Positions 23,894 to 34,061 of a stretch of DNA of 64,000 nucleotides are shown piece by piece (the first letter of the stretch is position 1; each line of letters starts with the position of its first letter). A program made the position numbers and the translations under genes. The notes below the pieces were generated by a model, which saw only the letters and a program-made list of their open reading frames with translations, was not told the DNA's origin and did not search any database. The DNA comes from Rhizobium sp. BK313 (GTDB taxonomy: Bacteria > Pseudomonadota > Alphaproteobacteria > Rhizobiales > Rhizobiaceae): positions 186,001-250,000 of the forward strand of contig NZ_JACHZQ010000001.1 of assembly GCF_014193655.1 (NCBI RefSeq), in the 5' to 3' direction.

Positions 23894-24796
23894 ATGGAGA
23901 AGTCTCAGAACGCCGGGAAAGCAGGCTACTACTTTTATATGGTCCCAGGCATGCTGGGGTTTATCCTGGTGGTGCTCGTTCCGTTGATCGCCAATTTCGC
24001 GATCAGCTTCACCACCTGGAAGGGCGGAAACATTCCGCCACGCTACGTCGGATTTGAGAACTACCAGAGGCTGCTTGCCGATGCGGTGTTCTGGGGTTCG
24101 ATTCAGCACACGCTTTTGTTCATCATTTCGATGACGATCGTGCCCATTCTTCTTGGGCTGGTTCTGGCGGCGGTTCTGTTTGACTACATCAGTGCACAGT
24201 TCAGCGAAACCTGGTCGAGTTTCTTTCGCGCCGGTTTCTATCTGCCGCAGATTTTGCCGTTGACGGCAGCAGGCGTTCTTTGGGCGTGGATCCTCAATCC
24301 GATCGGTATCATCAACGCGGTACTGAAAGGGATTGGACTCGATTTCCTGGCGAAGAACTGGCTGGGGGACGCAAGCTATGCGCTCTGGGCGGTTTCCGCC
24401 GTCATTGTCTGGGTCCAGGTCGGTTATTGCCTGGTCGTATTCATGTCCGGATTGGCCCGAGTGGACCCATCGCTCTATGAAGCCGCCGAACTCGATAATG
24501 CCAGCTGGTTCGGGCGTTTTCGCTACATCACAATTCCCATGCTCATGCCTGAGATTTTTGTCGTTGCCCTTACGACGCTGATCGCGGCACTCAAGGTCTT
24601 CGCGCCGATATACGTTCTGACGTCTGGCGGCCCCGATAATGCAACGACGGTGCCTTCCTATCTGTCCTACTATCATTTCTTCACGACAAACCGCGTCGGT
24701 TATGCGGCGGCAATCGCGACCCTGCAGACCGCGATGACGATCGTGCTCGGCGTCGTCTTCCTGCGCATGCAATCGAAACAAGAGGGAGGGCGCTGA
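23894..24796 (+). CDS. Sugar ABC transporter permease (MalF-like)
   Basis: 300 residues, six predicted membrane helices, and the EAA loop YEAAELDNASWFGRFRYITIPML that docks the ATPase. SGGPDNAT near the C-terminus is typical of MalF-type CUT1 permeases. It starts 73 nt after the binding-protein gene; the second permease starts 1 nt after its stop. Confidence 0.93.
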   Translation: MEKSQNAGKAGYYFYMVPGMLGFILVVLVPLIANFAISFTTWKGGNIPPRYVGFENYQRLLADAVFWGSIQHTLLFIISMTIVPILLGLVLAAVLFDYISAQFSETWSSFFRAGFYLPQILPLTAAGVLWAWILNPIGIINAVLKGIGLDFLAKNWLGDASYALWAVSAVIVWVQVGYCLVVFMSGLARVDPSLYEAAELDNASWFGRFRYITIPMLMPEIFVVALTTLIAALKVFAPIYVLTSGGPDNATTVPSYLSYYHFFTTNRVGYAAAIATLQTAMTIVLGVVFLRMQSKQEGGR

Positions 24797-24797
24797 C

Positions 24798-25682
24798 ATG
24801 ACGACCACGGCTTCGCTTTCGACCGAGGTTACATCGGAAATGCATGTGCATCATGGCCAGAAGAAGGGCTTTGCCCGCTGGATTGTCCTGGCTATCCTGC
24901 TCGTCTTTCTTGCTGCCACGCTCTTTCCGTTCCTGCTGGCGGCCTTGAACGCCATCAAGACGCCGGCGGACTATGCGGCCAATGGTCCGCTTGCCTTGCC
25001 GCATAGTTTCGACCTGACCGCGCTCAAGAACTTCTGGCAGACTGTCGATTTCACCCGCAAGCTCTTCAACAGCATTCTAATCAGCGGCTGTACAGCCATA
25101 TTGGCTGTGGTTCTGAGCCTGCTCAATGCTTATGCCATCGGCATCGGGCGCGTACGGGGCGGAAAAGTATTGCTGGTGGTCTTGCTGATTTCCATCATGG
25201 CCCCGCAGGAAGCGCTGGTTTACCCGCTTTACTACATGGCAAAGCAGGTGGGCCTGTTCGACTCGATGCTCTCCGTGATCCTGATCTTCGGCGTCTTGCA
25301 CACCGCCTTCGGCACTTATCTTCTGTCATCGGTCCTAACGACGTTCCCTCGTGAGATCATCGAGGCGGCGCAGATCGACAATGCGAGCCGGTGGCAAATC
25401 CTTTGGATGGTGATCGTGCCGATACTGCGGCCGACGCTTGCAGTACTGGCAACCTTCTTCTTTATCTGGACCTGGAACGAGTTCCTGATTCCCCTGGTTT
25501 TCCTGGTCTCCAACAATAACCAGACGGTCTCCGTCGCCATGGGCGTGTTGTCGGGCGCCAATACGCAGGATCCAACCGCGATTGCGGCGGCGTCTTTGCT
25601 CGGCGTTACACCGACGGTGATCTTCTTCCTGATTTTCCAACGCACGCTGACGCGAGGCGTAGCGGTTGGTGCTGTCAAATAG
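24798..25682 (+). CDS. Sugar ABC transporter permease (MalG-like)
   Basis: 294 residues with a cytoplasmic head, six membrane helices and the EAA loop IEAAQIDNASRWQILWMVIVP. The C-terminal half (FIWTWNEFLIPLVFL) is characteristic of MalG. It follows the first permease with a 1-nt gap, implying coupled translation and a heterodimeric channel. Confidence 0.93.
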   Translation: MTTTASLSTEVTSEMHVHHGQKKGFARWIVLAILLVFLAATLFPFLLAALNAIKTPADYAANGPLALPHSFDLTALKNFWQTVDFTRKLFNSILISGCTAILAVVLSLLNAYAIGIGRVRGGKVLLVVLLISIMAPQEALVYPLYYMAKQVGLFDSMLSVILIFGVLHTAFGTYLLSSVLTTFPREIIEAAQIDNASRWQILWMVIVPILRPTLAVLATFFFIWTWNEFLIPLVFLVSNNNQTVSVAMGVLSGANTQDPTAIAAASLLGVTPTVIFFLIFQRTLTRGVAVGAVK

Positions 25683-25735
25683 ACCGAGGGAAAAGGCAGG
25701 TCTGACAAGGTTCAATTCTCCTGGAGGAGGAAAAA

Positions 25736-26848
<1,113 letters not shown>

Positions 26849-26949
26849 AGTTCGAGGAAGTTCGGAAGGCATCGCCGACGCCGACTGCGAGCGAATGTAC
26901 GCAGGCCCGCCGTCGGAGCGGTTCTGAGGGAGGCCCCGCAGTTTTGCGC

Positions 26950-28215
26950 TTAAATGCGCGATGTTCCGAAGGGGTTTGCGCTATAGTCTTCAATGCACAG
27001 ATGTACGTTGCGCAGGCCGTAGTCAGCGAAAAATTTCGCCTGGGCTTGCGCCAGTGCGGATCTTTCGAGCTCAACCTTGAACACGCGCTTTGTTTCCTGC
27101 GAAGGCTCTGGTTGCCATCGAACGAGATGGTCATAGCTGAATGGCAGATGCTCTATGAAAGCCTCCCCTTCCTCGGTGGAGGCGATCGCCCATAATTCCA
27201 TGGTGTCCGTGCCGTGAAATTGATGCTTCAGCAAGAATTCACACATTCCGTACACAAGGGCGGCCGAGCGTCGGGCGACGCAGATGCCCTTTTCCGCTTT
27301 CACCAGGATTGTTGCGATATAGGCCCGTTTAGCTCGCCGGGCAGCCTCGTAGTCGAGGGAATCATTGGGGTCGACCTTGACCGTGCCATCCTTGTCATAG
27401 AGTGCGGCGTCGAGCTTTTCGTCCGGCAGATGATAGATGTCGACGAAGCCGACGACATTGCGCTTCCGGTTTAACAAAACGACCATGCTGTAGGGATTTC
27501 TTTGAAATGCCTTTCTGTCGTCGGCCGGATCGATCAGTTCGCCGGGAGCCACGAATTGCGCCTTCGCTAGCTCCGCAGTCTCATCATATTCCTTCATGGA
27601 AGCCGGGCATTTGGCGATGTAGTAGTCTTGGAAATCCAGGCTCGCCATGCCGAACTCCCGCTGGATCGGCTGAGGACGGGCGCGTTGCAGTTCGTGCTCC
27701 TTTTGCAGGTATCGTTTCAAATCTTCAAAATCGGTCACGAGCTTCGTGCATATGTGCGGCAACAGGCCCTGGAATAGTTCCGGATCGAGCCTGATGCCTT
27801 CATAGATGGCGATGAGAATGTTTCTGATTTCTCCTTCCATCTCGATCTTGTCGGCAAGTGTTGGAAAACGCTTGTGGCTGAGAATTCGGTCGGCAGCCGC
27901 GCTTGAGTTCAGGTTGAGCTTGGCGAATTCCTCGTCGTTCAGGCCGTAGATGCCGAGCAGTTCTTCCGTCTCCAGGAAGATTGCCTTGCTGGTGCCTTCA
28001 TCCAGCTTCGTGCGCTTTTTCAGTTCGTCGGCTATGCGGCAGGACATTTGCCGCAACCGCCGGCGGTTCATGGTATCATAGTGGCAAAAGGCGATCTCCA
28101 GCATGTCGCGGATCGGCGGTGTTTCGCCGATCAATGTCTTTGCGGTCGCTGTCGAGCCAACGAGATTGGCGACCGCCAGGATAGCTAGTTTTGTTGTGGC
28201 GAGAGTGACTATCAT
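26950..28215 (-). CDS. Orphan protein with helical N-terminal half and GNAT-like C-terminal half
   Basis: 421 residues, no family recognised with certainty. Residues 1-30 are hydrophobic (MIVTLATTKLAILAVANLVG); about 40-200 are helical and charged; about 250-380 read like an acetyltransferase fold: VVGFVDIYHLP, a long strand-helix AYIATILVKAEKGICVARRSAAL, and MELWAIASTEEGEAFIEHLPFS, the usual end of a GNAT domain. ATG 28215 is chosen with GGTGAT 3 nt upstream; longer starts lack ribosome sites. It stands alone between the sugar ABC operon and tetR, in a stretch less GC-rich than its neighbours, which hints at acquisition. Confidence 0.7.
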   Translation of the reverse strand: MIVTLATTKLAILAVANLVGSTATAKTLIGETPPIRDMLEIAFCHYDTMNRRRLRQMSCRIADELKKRTKLDEGTSKAIFLETEELLGIYGLNDEEFAKLNLNSSAAADRILSHKRFPTLADKIEMEGEIRNILIAIYEGIRLDPELFQGLLPHICTKLVTDFEDLKRYLQKEHELQRARPQPIQREFGMASLDFQDYYIAKCPASMKEYDETAELAKAQFVAPGELIDPADDRKAFQRNPYSMVVLLNRKRNVVGFVDIYHLPDEKLDAALYDKDGTVKVDPNDSLDYEAARRAKRAYIATILVKAEKGICVARRSAALVYGMCEFLLKHQFHGTDTMELWAIASTEEGEAFIEHLPFSYDHLVRWQPEPSQETKRVFKVELERSALAQAQAKFFADYGLRNVHLCIEDYSANPFGTSRI

Positions 28216-28372
28216 CTTATCACCAATGTTCCCGGGCATCGCGCATTTGAGGATAGCATTTCGCGGAAAAAGAGTAAGAACGGCTGGATAGTTCTTAAGT
28301 CGTAGATTATCGCAGCGGCGATTCATCCATTGATCCGAGTTGGGATAGCGGTCATTGGAGCTAAGATTGCTT

Positions 28373-28384
28373 GACGAAACCGTC
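28373..28384. promoter_or_regulatory. Candidate operator of the TetR/SMR pair
   Basis: GACG-AAAC-CGTC inverted repeat inside TTGACGAAACCGTCTAA, 22-33 nt before the TetR start and overlapping a possible -35 (TTGACG). This is where a TetR-type autorepressor would be expected to bind. Confidence 0.45.
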
Positions 28385-28405
28385 TAATTGGTATGTTATG
28401 TCAGC

Positions 28406-28969
28406 ATGTCCACCGCGCACCACAGAAAGAAGCAGCCTTTGCTCGTCCGCCAGCAGTTGCTGGAGGTGGCGGCACGGCTGGCGTCGGAGAAGGGGATGAT
28501 GGCGGTGACGCTGGATGCCGTTTCAGGCGCGTCCGGCATCAGCAAAGGCGGGCTGCTGCATCATTTTCCCAACAAGAATACCCTTTTGGAGGCGCTGTTC
28601 GACAGCCTGATCGAACGCCTGGACCGGGCAATCGAAGAGGCGATGCGGGCCGATCCATTGCCGCATGGGCGTTTTACCCGCGGCTATCTCCGCGCCTGCC
28701 TCGCGCTTCGCGATCAACCGCAGGAAACGAAGGATTGGGCGCAGGTGACGATGGTGCTGCTCAGCGAACCGCAATTGCGGCAACGCTGGCGCGACTGGGT
28801 GCGCGAGCGCAGCGAGGAATATGTCGGCACGGATTCTTCAGTGGATGCTGCGGTCGTGCTGCTGGCGACCGATGGGCTCTGGCTTGCCGACTTGCTCGGT
28901 AGCCATGAAATGGATGAGAGCGCCCGGGAGAAGTTGGTCGACCGGCTGATCGAACTCACGCAGCTTTAG
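28406..28969 (+). CDS. TetR-family regulator of the adjacent efflux gene
   Basis: 187 residues. HTH in MMAVTLDAVSGASGISKGGLLHHF; the remainder is the TetR_C ligand domain. Start ATG 28406 (MSTAHHRKKQP). The SMR transporter starts 19 nt after its stop, so one transcript probably makes repressor and pump, a common drug-sensing arrangement. Confidence 0.88.
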   Translation: MSTAHHRKKQPLLVRQQLLEVAARLASEKGMMAVTLDAVSGASGISKGGLLHHFPNKNTLLEALFDSLIERLDRAIEEAMRADPLPHGRFTRGYLRACLALRDQPQETKDWAQVTMVLLSEPQLRQRWRDWVRERSEEYVGTDSSVDAAVVLLATDGLWLADLLGSHEMDESAREKLVDRLIELTQL

Positions 28970-28988
28970 AAATCAAGGGAAGACCGGA

Positions 28989-29330
28989 ATGGCGAACGCA
29001 TCCATCTATGCGATGCTGCTGGTGGCGATTGTGCTGGAGGTGATTGGTACGACCGCGTTGCAGATGTCGCAGCAGTTCACTCGCCTCGGACCGTCCATCG
29101 TGCTCGTCGTATGTTACGTCGCGGCCTTCTACTTTTTGTCACTGACGCTACGTGTCATTCCGGTCGGCATCGCCTATGCCATCTGGAGCGCCCTTGGGAT
29201 CGTATTGATCTCCGCAGTCGGCCTGGTGTTTTTCCGCCAGAAACTGGATCTTGCGGCAGTTATTGGCCTTGGGCTGATCATCGCCGGGGTCCTCGTGGTC
29301 AATCTCTTTTCGAAATCCGTGTCACACTAG
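28989..29330 (+). CDS. Small multidrug resistance (SMR/EmrE-type) transporter
   Basis: 113 residues and four membrane helices. The key membrane glutamate is Glu17 in AIVLEVIGTTAL, with AIWSALGIVLI in helix 3 and GLGLIIAGVLVVNLFS in helix 4, all as in EmrE/SugE. It works as a dimer exchanging protons for cationic compounds or guanidinium-like substrates. Substrate is not predictable. Controlled by the preceding TetR gene. Confidence 0.92.
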   Translation: MANASIYAMLLVAIVLEVIGTTALQMSQQFTRLGPSIVLVVCYVAAFYFLSLTLRVIPVGIAYAIWSALGIVLISAVGLVFFRQKLDLAAVIGLGLIIAGVLVVNLFSKSVSH

Positions 29331-29371
29331 ACGGGTGTCGCGCGATTTATATCACGCTTTATGTCATATGA

Positions 29372-29387
29372 CCGAAAACGTTTTCGG
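29372..29387. promoter_or_regulatory. LacI-type palindrome CCGAAAACGTTTTCGG
   Basis: Perfect 16-nt palindrome with a central CG, about 150 nt before the ThuA-like gene. Its core resembles, but is not identical to, the 20304 operator. Confidence 0.6.
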
Positions 29388-29470
29388 CAGCGGCAATTTT
29401 GCCTTTGTCAAATCGCTAATGAGGTACTATGTCTTGCTCGGGAAAGCCGGATGGAGGGCTTGGGGAGTGC

Positions 29471-29499
29471 TTGACTCTCAAAGCGCTTTGGATTGCCTA
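29471..29499 (+). promoter_or_regulatory. Promoter with embedded CAAAGCGCTTTG operator
   Basis: TTGACT (29471-29476) and TGCCTA (29494-29499) are 17 nt apart, and the perfect 12-nt palindrome CAAAGCGCTTTG (29479-29490) fills the spacer. A LacI-family repressor bound there would exclude RNA polymerase from the ThuA-like operon. Confidence 0.55.
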
Positions 29500-29536
29500 A
29501 CATATTCAATTTCAATGGGTTTAGAGGAGTACCGAA

Positions 29537-30322
29537 ATGACCATTCGCACCGTCGTTTGGGGGGAGAATATTCATGAGCAAACCAACAAGGTCGTAGCTG
29601 GGATTTACCCGGAAGGCATGCACACGACGATCGCCAAGGCACTGAACACCGATGCCGGCATAGAGGCGACGACGGCGACGCTGCAGGAGCCGGAGCATGG
29701 TCTGAGCGAGGCCCGTCTGAAGGACACCGACGTTCTCGTCTGGTGGGGCCATAAGGACCACGGCGCCGTGAATAACGAGGTCGTCGAGCGTGTCGCCAAG
29801 CGCGTTTGGGAGGGCATGGGCCTTATCGTGCTGCATTCCGGCCATTTTTCGAAGATCTTCAAGCGGCTGATGGGTACGCCCTGTGCGTTGAAGTGGCGCG
29901 AAGCGGGTGAACGCGAACGCCTTTGGGTCATCAATCCGCGCCACCCGATCGCCGCCGGCCTTGGCGAACATTTCGAGCTGGAAAACGAGGAGATGTACGG
30001 CGAGCAGTTCTCCGTTCCAGAACCGCTGGAAACGGTGTTCATTTCGTGGTTCCAGGGCGGCGAAGTCTTCCGCTCCGGCATGACCTGGCGCCGCGGCGCA
30101 GGCAATATCTTCTATTTCCGCCCGGGTCACGAGACCTATCCGACCTATCACAACGAGACTGTGCAGAAGGTGCTCATCAACGCCGTCAAGTGGGCGCACA
30201 ATCCGCTCGGCACGCAGGCGAACATCCATGACGCGCCGAATGTGCCGGTCGAAAAGGCACTGGAGCCGATCGTCGAGCGTGGTCCGAAACTCCACCAGGC
30301 CGGCGAAGCCGGTTATCGCTGA
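29537..30322 (+). CDS. thuA: ThuA-like sugar utilisation protein
   Basis: 261 residues with the ThuA glutamine-amidotransferase-like fold: [10 protein letters not shown] near the start, [30 protein letters not shown] and [14 protein letters not shown]. Sinorhizobium ThuA works with the oxidoreductase ThuB in trehalose and related disaccharide use through keto-sugars. Here too a Gfo/Idh gene follows, 8 nt after the stop. No transporter gene adjoins, unlike the classical thuEFGKAB order, so the substrate remains open. Confidence 0.88.
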   Translation: MTIRTVVWGENIHEQTNKVVAGIYPEGMHTTIAKALNTDAGIEATTATLQEPEHGLSEARLKDTDVLVWWGHKDHGAVNNEVVERVAKRVWEGMGLIVLHSGHFSKIFKRLMGTPCALKWREAGERERLWVINPRHPIAAGLGEHFELENEEMYGEQFSVPEPLETVFISWFQGGEVFRSGMTWRRGAGNIFYFRPGHETYPTYHNETVQKVLINAVKWAHNPLGTQANIHDAPNVPVEKALEPIVERGPKLHQAGEAGYR

Positions 30323-30330
30323 GGTATAAT

Positions 30331-31374
30331 ATGCGTCTTATAGTCGTTGGCACGGGCGGCATGGCGAAGAACCATGTGGAGCATTTCGCCCGTATCCCAG
30401 GCGTCGAAATCGTTGGCGCCGTGGATACGGACGCGACGAGGCTCACAGCCTTCGCCGATATGTTCGATATCAAGAAACGCTTCTCGTCGCTGGACGAAGC
30501 GCTCGCCTGGGGCGAGTTCGATGCGGCGACCAACGTTACGCCGGACCGGGCTCACCATCCGACGACCTTGCCGCTGCTTGCCGCGGGCAAGCATGTTCTC
30601 TGCGAGAAACCGCTTGCGGAGAATTACGACAAGGCGCTGGAAATGACGGAGGCGGCCGAACGGGCCGGCGTCGTCAATATGGTCAACCTTACCTATCGCA
30701 ACGTCGCGCCGCTGCAGAGGGCGCGCGAGATGGTGATATCAGGCGAGATCGGCACGGTGAAGCATGTGGAGGCGTCCTACCTGCAGAGCTGGCTCGTCTC
30801 CAGGGCCTGGGGCGATTGGCGAAGCGAATCCAAATGGTTGTGGCGGCTATCGACCGGTCACGGCTCGAACGGCGTGCTCGGCGATATCGGCATCCATATC
30901 CTCGACTTCGCCGCCTATGGCGCGGCGACGGATATCGATCATGTCTTCGCCAGACTGAAGACCTTCAACAAGGCGCCGGACGAGCGCATCGGTGAATATA
31001 CGCTCGATGCAAATGATAGCTTCTCGATGTCGGTCGATTTTGCCAACGGCGCGCTCGGTGTCGTGCATGCGAGCCGCTGGGCGACGGGGCATCTCAACGA
31101 GCTAAAGCTGCGTATTTATGGCGAGCGCGGCGGGCTGGAGATCTCCCATAGTCCCGCCGGTTCTGAATTGCGCGGTTGCCTTGGCGACGATACGGAAACC
31201 GCGACATGGAGGGTTATCGAGGTTCCGCCCGTGCCGACCAATTATCAGCGTTTTGCCGACGCCGTGATGACCGGCAGCTCTCAGGACCCGAGCTTCCGCC
31301 ATGCCGCCAATCTGCAGCGTGTGCTCGATCTTGCGATGGTCACGGAAAGGGAGCGACGTGAACTGAAGGTTTGA
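30331..31374 (+). CDS. Gfo/Idh/MocA oxidoreductase (ThuB-like)
   Basis: 347 residues. Rossmann motif VVGTGGMAKNHVEHF, EKP motif VLCEKPLAENY and the active-site segment GVLGDIGIHILDF. It lies 8 nt after the ThuA-like gene and shares its operators, which fits a ThuAB-type sugar oxidation pair. A hairpin terminator follows at 31405. Confidence 0.88.
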   Translation: MRLIVVGTGGMAKNHVEHFARIPGVEIVGAVDTDATRLTAFADMFDIKKRFSSLDEALAWGEFDAATNVTPDRAHHPTTLPLLAAGKHVLCEKPLAENYDKALEMTEAAERAGVVNMVNLTYRNVAPLQRAREMVISGEIGTVKHVEASYLQSWLVSRAWGDWRSESKWLWRLSTGHGSNGVLGDIGIHILDFAAYGAATDIDHVFARLKTFNKAPDERIGEYTLDANDSFSMSVDFANGALGVVHASRWATGHLNELKLRIYGERGGLEISHSPAGSELRGCLGDDTETATWRVIEVPPVPTNYQRFADAVMTGSSQDPSFRHAANLQRVLDLAMVTERERRELKV

Positions 31375-31404
31375 CGTCACCTCTGTTCTATCTCCGACGT
31401 TCAA

Positions 31405-31433
31405 AGCGGCCGCCTTCGAGCGGCCGTTTCTTT
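31405..31433 (+). terminator. Rho-independent terminator after the ThuA/oxidoreductase operon
   Basis: CGGCCGC / GCGGCCG stem (extendable with A-T pairs) and 6-nt loop, followed by TTTCTTTG, 31 nt after the stop codon. Confidence 0.75.
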
Positions 31434-31673
31434 GGGGAAACAGTAGAATTTCAAGGCGCGTTTTGATGTTCTTGGTAATATGATGATATCATTGATGTTT
31501 CTCTGTATATTAGATACAGTTTATATTTAATGTACTCTATAAAATATCGCTAATACCAAAAATGTTGCTTGTATTATTTAGAATTCGCATCAATAAACTG
31601 ATTCGCACATAACGTTGGGGGACGTAATGGGTGAAATGCTTGGATCGGCCGATGTGGCCGAGATGAGGGGCTA
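31434..31673. other. AT-rich intergenic region before the LuxR-type gene
   Basis: This stretch is far more AT-rich than the window average, especially 31470-31610. No open frame, repeat or recognised promoter stands out. It probably holds the luxR-type promoter. Confidence 0.4.
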
Positions 31674-32774
31674 ATGGGGTTCGATCTTCATGCACTCGAC
31701 CGGGCGACGGACGGATTTTTCGGCGCGGCGCTGGATCCGACGCTGTGGCCGGCTGTGTTGGAGAAAGTCTCCCAGGCAAGCGGATCCTACGGCGCCAACA
31801 TCGTGCCGATCGAAGGCCGGCTGCTTCACACCTTCATCGTCACCGAAAGCCTTGTTCCCGCGATGGAGGATTATTTCGCGGGAGAATGGTACAAGCAGGA
31901 TTTTCGCACCCGCCACGTGTCGATGTTGCGGCGGGCAGGGGTGATGCTCGAACAGGATTTTGCGGGCGAAGACGACTTCAAGACCCTCGATTTCTACCGC
32001 GCCCAGGCGCGTTTCGACCTTCGTTGGTCTGCAATGATTGGATTTTCATCCGGCGACGATTTTCTGGCTTTTGCCTTGCAGCGGCGGATCGAGGACGGTC
32101 CTTACAGCCGGAGGGAGGCAGAGAGTTTGCATCGCATACGTCAGAAACTCATGATCACGGCGAGAATAATGCGCGACATATCCGCGAGTGAAGTGAAGGG
32201 CATGGCGACCGCCTTCGAGATGGCCAATGTCGCCTGTGTGTTTTTCGACCGAATGGGCCTCGTGACCACGGTCAATGAGAAGATGCGCCGATTGCTCGGG
32301 CCTGATCTGCAAATCACCCAAGGGCAAATGCGACCGACCCGCAAGGAGGACGCGAACGCCTTCGATCGGCGGCTCAAAGCCGTACTCGGAGACGGAAACC
32401 TGCTGGCATCCGGGGAGCCGGAAATCTTGCTGCTCAGCCGCAAAGGCCGGCGGCCGCTGATCGTGCGCATGCAACGCCTCGACGGCGATCTGCAGGATGT
32501 TTTCTGCCATTCCTGTGCCTTCGCCACCGTCGAAGATCCCGAGGAGAAGGTCCGACAGCGGCCGGCGACGCTGACCAAGCTTTTTGGATTGACCCGCGCC
32601 GAGGCGGAAATCGCCCTGATGCTTGCCCAGGGCATGACCCTGCACGACATCGCGACACACCGCACCGTCAGCTATCAGACGGCCCGCGCTCATCTGAAAT
32701 CGATCTACCGAAAGACCGATACGAACCGGCAACCGGAACTCTCCCTGCTGCTGGCAGGAATCAGGATGGGGTGA
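31674..32774 (+). CDS. LuxR-type HTH transcriptional regulator
   Basis: 366 residues. Residues about 1-290 show no recognised sensor domain, though 185-285 look PAS-like (ANVACVFFDRMGLVTTVNEKMRRLLG). The C-terminal 65 residues are a LuxR/NarL HTH (LTRAEAEIALMLAQGMTLHDIA and SYQTARAHLKSIYRKT). ATG 31674 follows GAGGGG at a good distance. It is an orphan: no lasI-like synthase, kinase or receiver is nearby. Target genes are unknown. Confidence 0.85.
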   Translation: MGFDLHALDRATDGFFGAALDPTLWPAVLEKVSQASGSYGANIVPIEGRLLHTFIVTESLVPAMEDYFAGEWYKQDFRTRHVSMLRRAGVMLEQDFAGEDDFKTLDFYRAQARFDLRWSAMIGFSSGDDFLAFALQRRIEDGPYSRREAESLHRIRQKLMITARIMRDISASEVKGMATAFEMANVACVFFDRMGLVTTVNEKMRRLLGPDLQITQGQMRPTRKEDANAFDRRLKAVLGDGNLLASGEPEILLLSRKGRRPLIVRMQRLDGDLQDVFCHSCAFATVEDPEEKVRQRPATLTKLFGLTRAEAEIALMLAQGMTLHDIATHRTVSYQTARAHLKSIYRKTDTNRQPELSLLLAGIRMG

Positions 32775-32823
32775 GGCGCGGTCGGCATAGCCGACGAAAC
32801 GCAGCCGAGGTGCGGCGGATGCA

Positions 32824-32856
32824 TGGGCCCATCTCGCCCGCCAAAGGCGAGATGGG
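32824..32856. repeat. Perfect 13-bp inverted repeat after the LuxR-type gene
   Basis: GGCCCATCTCGCC / GGCGAGATGGGCC with a 7-nt loop, 50 nt past the luxR-type stop and without a T-run. A smaller GTCGGC-ATA-GCCGAC hairpin precedes it at 32781-32795. Probably a transcript end or RNA-stabilising structure. Confidence 0.5.
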
Positions 32857-33019
32857 CCTGTGTCTGCCGCGGTCTTTACGAAAACCCTGAATATCATTCA
32901 TCCCCCATTGACGATCCTGTTGCGCGAGAGTCCCGCGTCCATTCTCCGCCTGTATTTTTTGCACAAATTACATATATGCACTTTATGCAAAAATATGGCT
33001 TGTTAGTTGAGCAAGAGAT

Positions 33020-33937
33020 GTGAGCGAGATGGCGATCTGGACGGCGAGAGATATGCCGCAGCAGGATGGGAAGCGGGTGCTGGTGACCGGCGGCGTGGCT
33101 GGTATCGGTTTCCAGGTGGCTAAGGCGATGGGCGAGAAGGGGGCCAGGGTGTTGATCGCCAGCCGCGATGTCGGCAAGGGTGCACGCGCCCTGGCAGAGG
33201 TGCGCGCAGCGGTACCGGCTGGGGAATTCAGTTTCGGGCGGCTGGACTAGGCTGATCTCGGTTCGGTTGCCGAGTTTACCGATGGCGTGCTCAGGGACGG
33301 CGGGCCTCTGGATTATCTGATGAACGTCGCCGGCGTTATGGCGCTGCCGAAGCGGACGCTGGCCAAGGATGGGTTCGAGATGCATATGGGCACCAACTAT
33401 TTCGGTCATTTCGCGCTTACCTGCCGACTGTTGCCTCTGTTCAGGGCGGCTAGGGGCAGGGTGGTGACAGTCAGCGCACGGGCCGCGAGCTGGTACAAGC
33501 TCGATTTGACCGACCTGCAATTTGGGAAAAAATATGGTCCGATGCGCGCCTATGGCCTGTCGAAGCTCGCCGGACTGCTGTTTGCCACCGAGCTCAACGG
33601 GCGCGGAACGACGATCGGCGTCTCCAGCATCGGTGTTGATCCGGGAACTGCCAAGACGGGAATCCAGCGACATGCGCCCGGCGCCGTCCGCTGGATCGGT
33701 GAAAGGCTGATGGACACGATAGGCTATCCGCTCGATCGTGTCGCGGATACGGTGGTCTTCGCCGCTACTGTCGCGAAAGCCGGCCCGGAGGCCTATATCG
33801 GCCCGACGACCATGATCCAATCGAGGGGTTCGCCTGGTTATATCAAGCTGCCCAAAGCCGCACTCGAACGCGATATGCGGGAAGGCCTGTGGCAGCGCGG
33901 TAAAGCACTGACCGGCGTGCGTTACGATTTTCCCTGA
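33020..33937 (+). pseudogene. Short-chain dehydrogenase interrupted by one amber codon
   Basis: Reads as a complete SDR of about 305 codons except for TAG at 33248-33250. Both sides are in the same frame: upstream VLVTGGVAGIGFQVAKAMGE (NAD-binding) to FGRLD, then the stop, then ADLGSVAEF, MNVAGVMALPK, a catalytic serine region VTVSARAAS and YGLSKLAG (YxxxK). The SDR pattern expects LDLADL here, so a single TTG-to-TAG change explains it. Start GTG 33020 or ATG 33029. Likely a recent pseudogene; suppression or a sequencing error cannot be excluded. Confidence 0.8.
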
Positions 33938-34061
33938 CCTGCCTCGCGCGCCGCTTGTCCGAAGGGGCGGTTCTGTTGCCTCTATCGCTTGACGGGAGCA
34001 GGGGCGCGGGCGCAGCATTCCTCCAAGATCGTGTGAGTGCGAAATCATGGGAGGAGGGATC

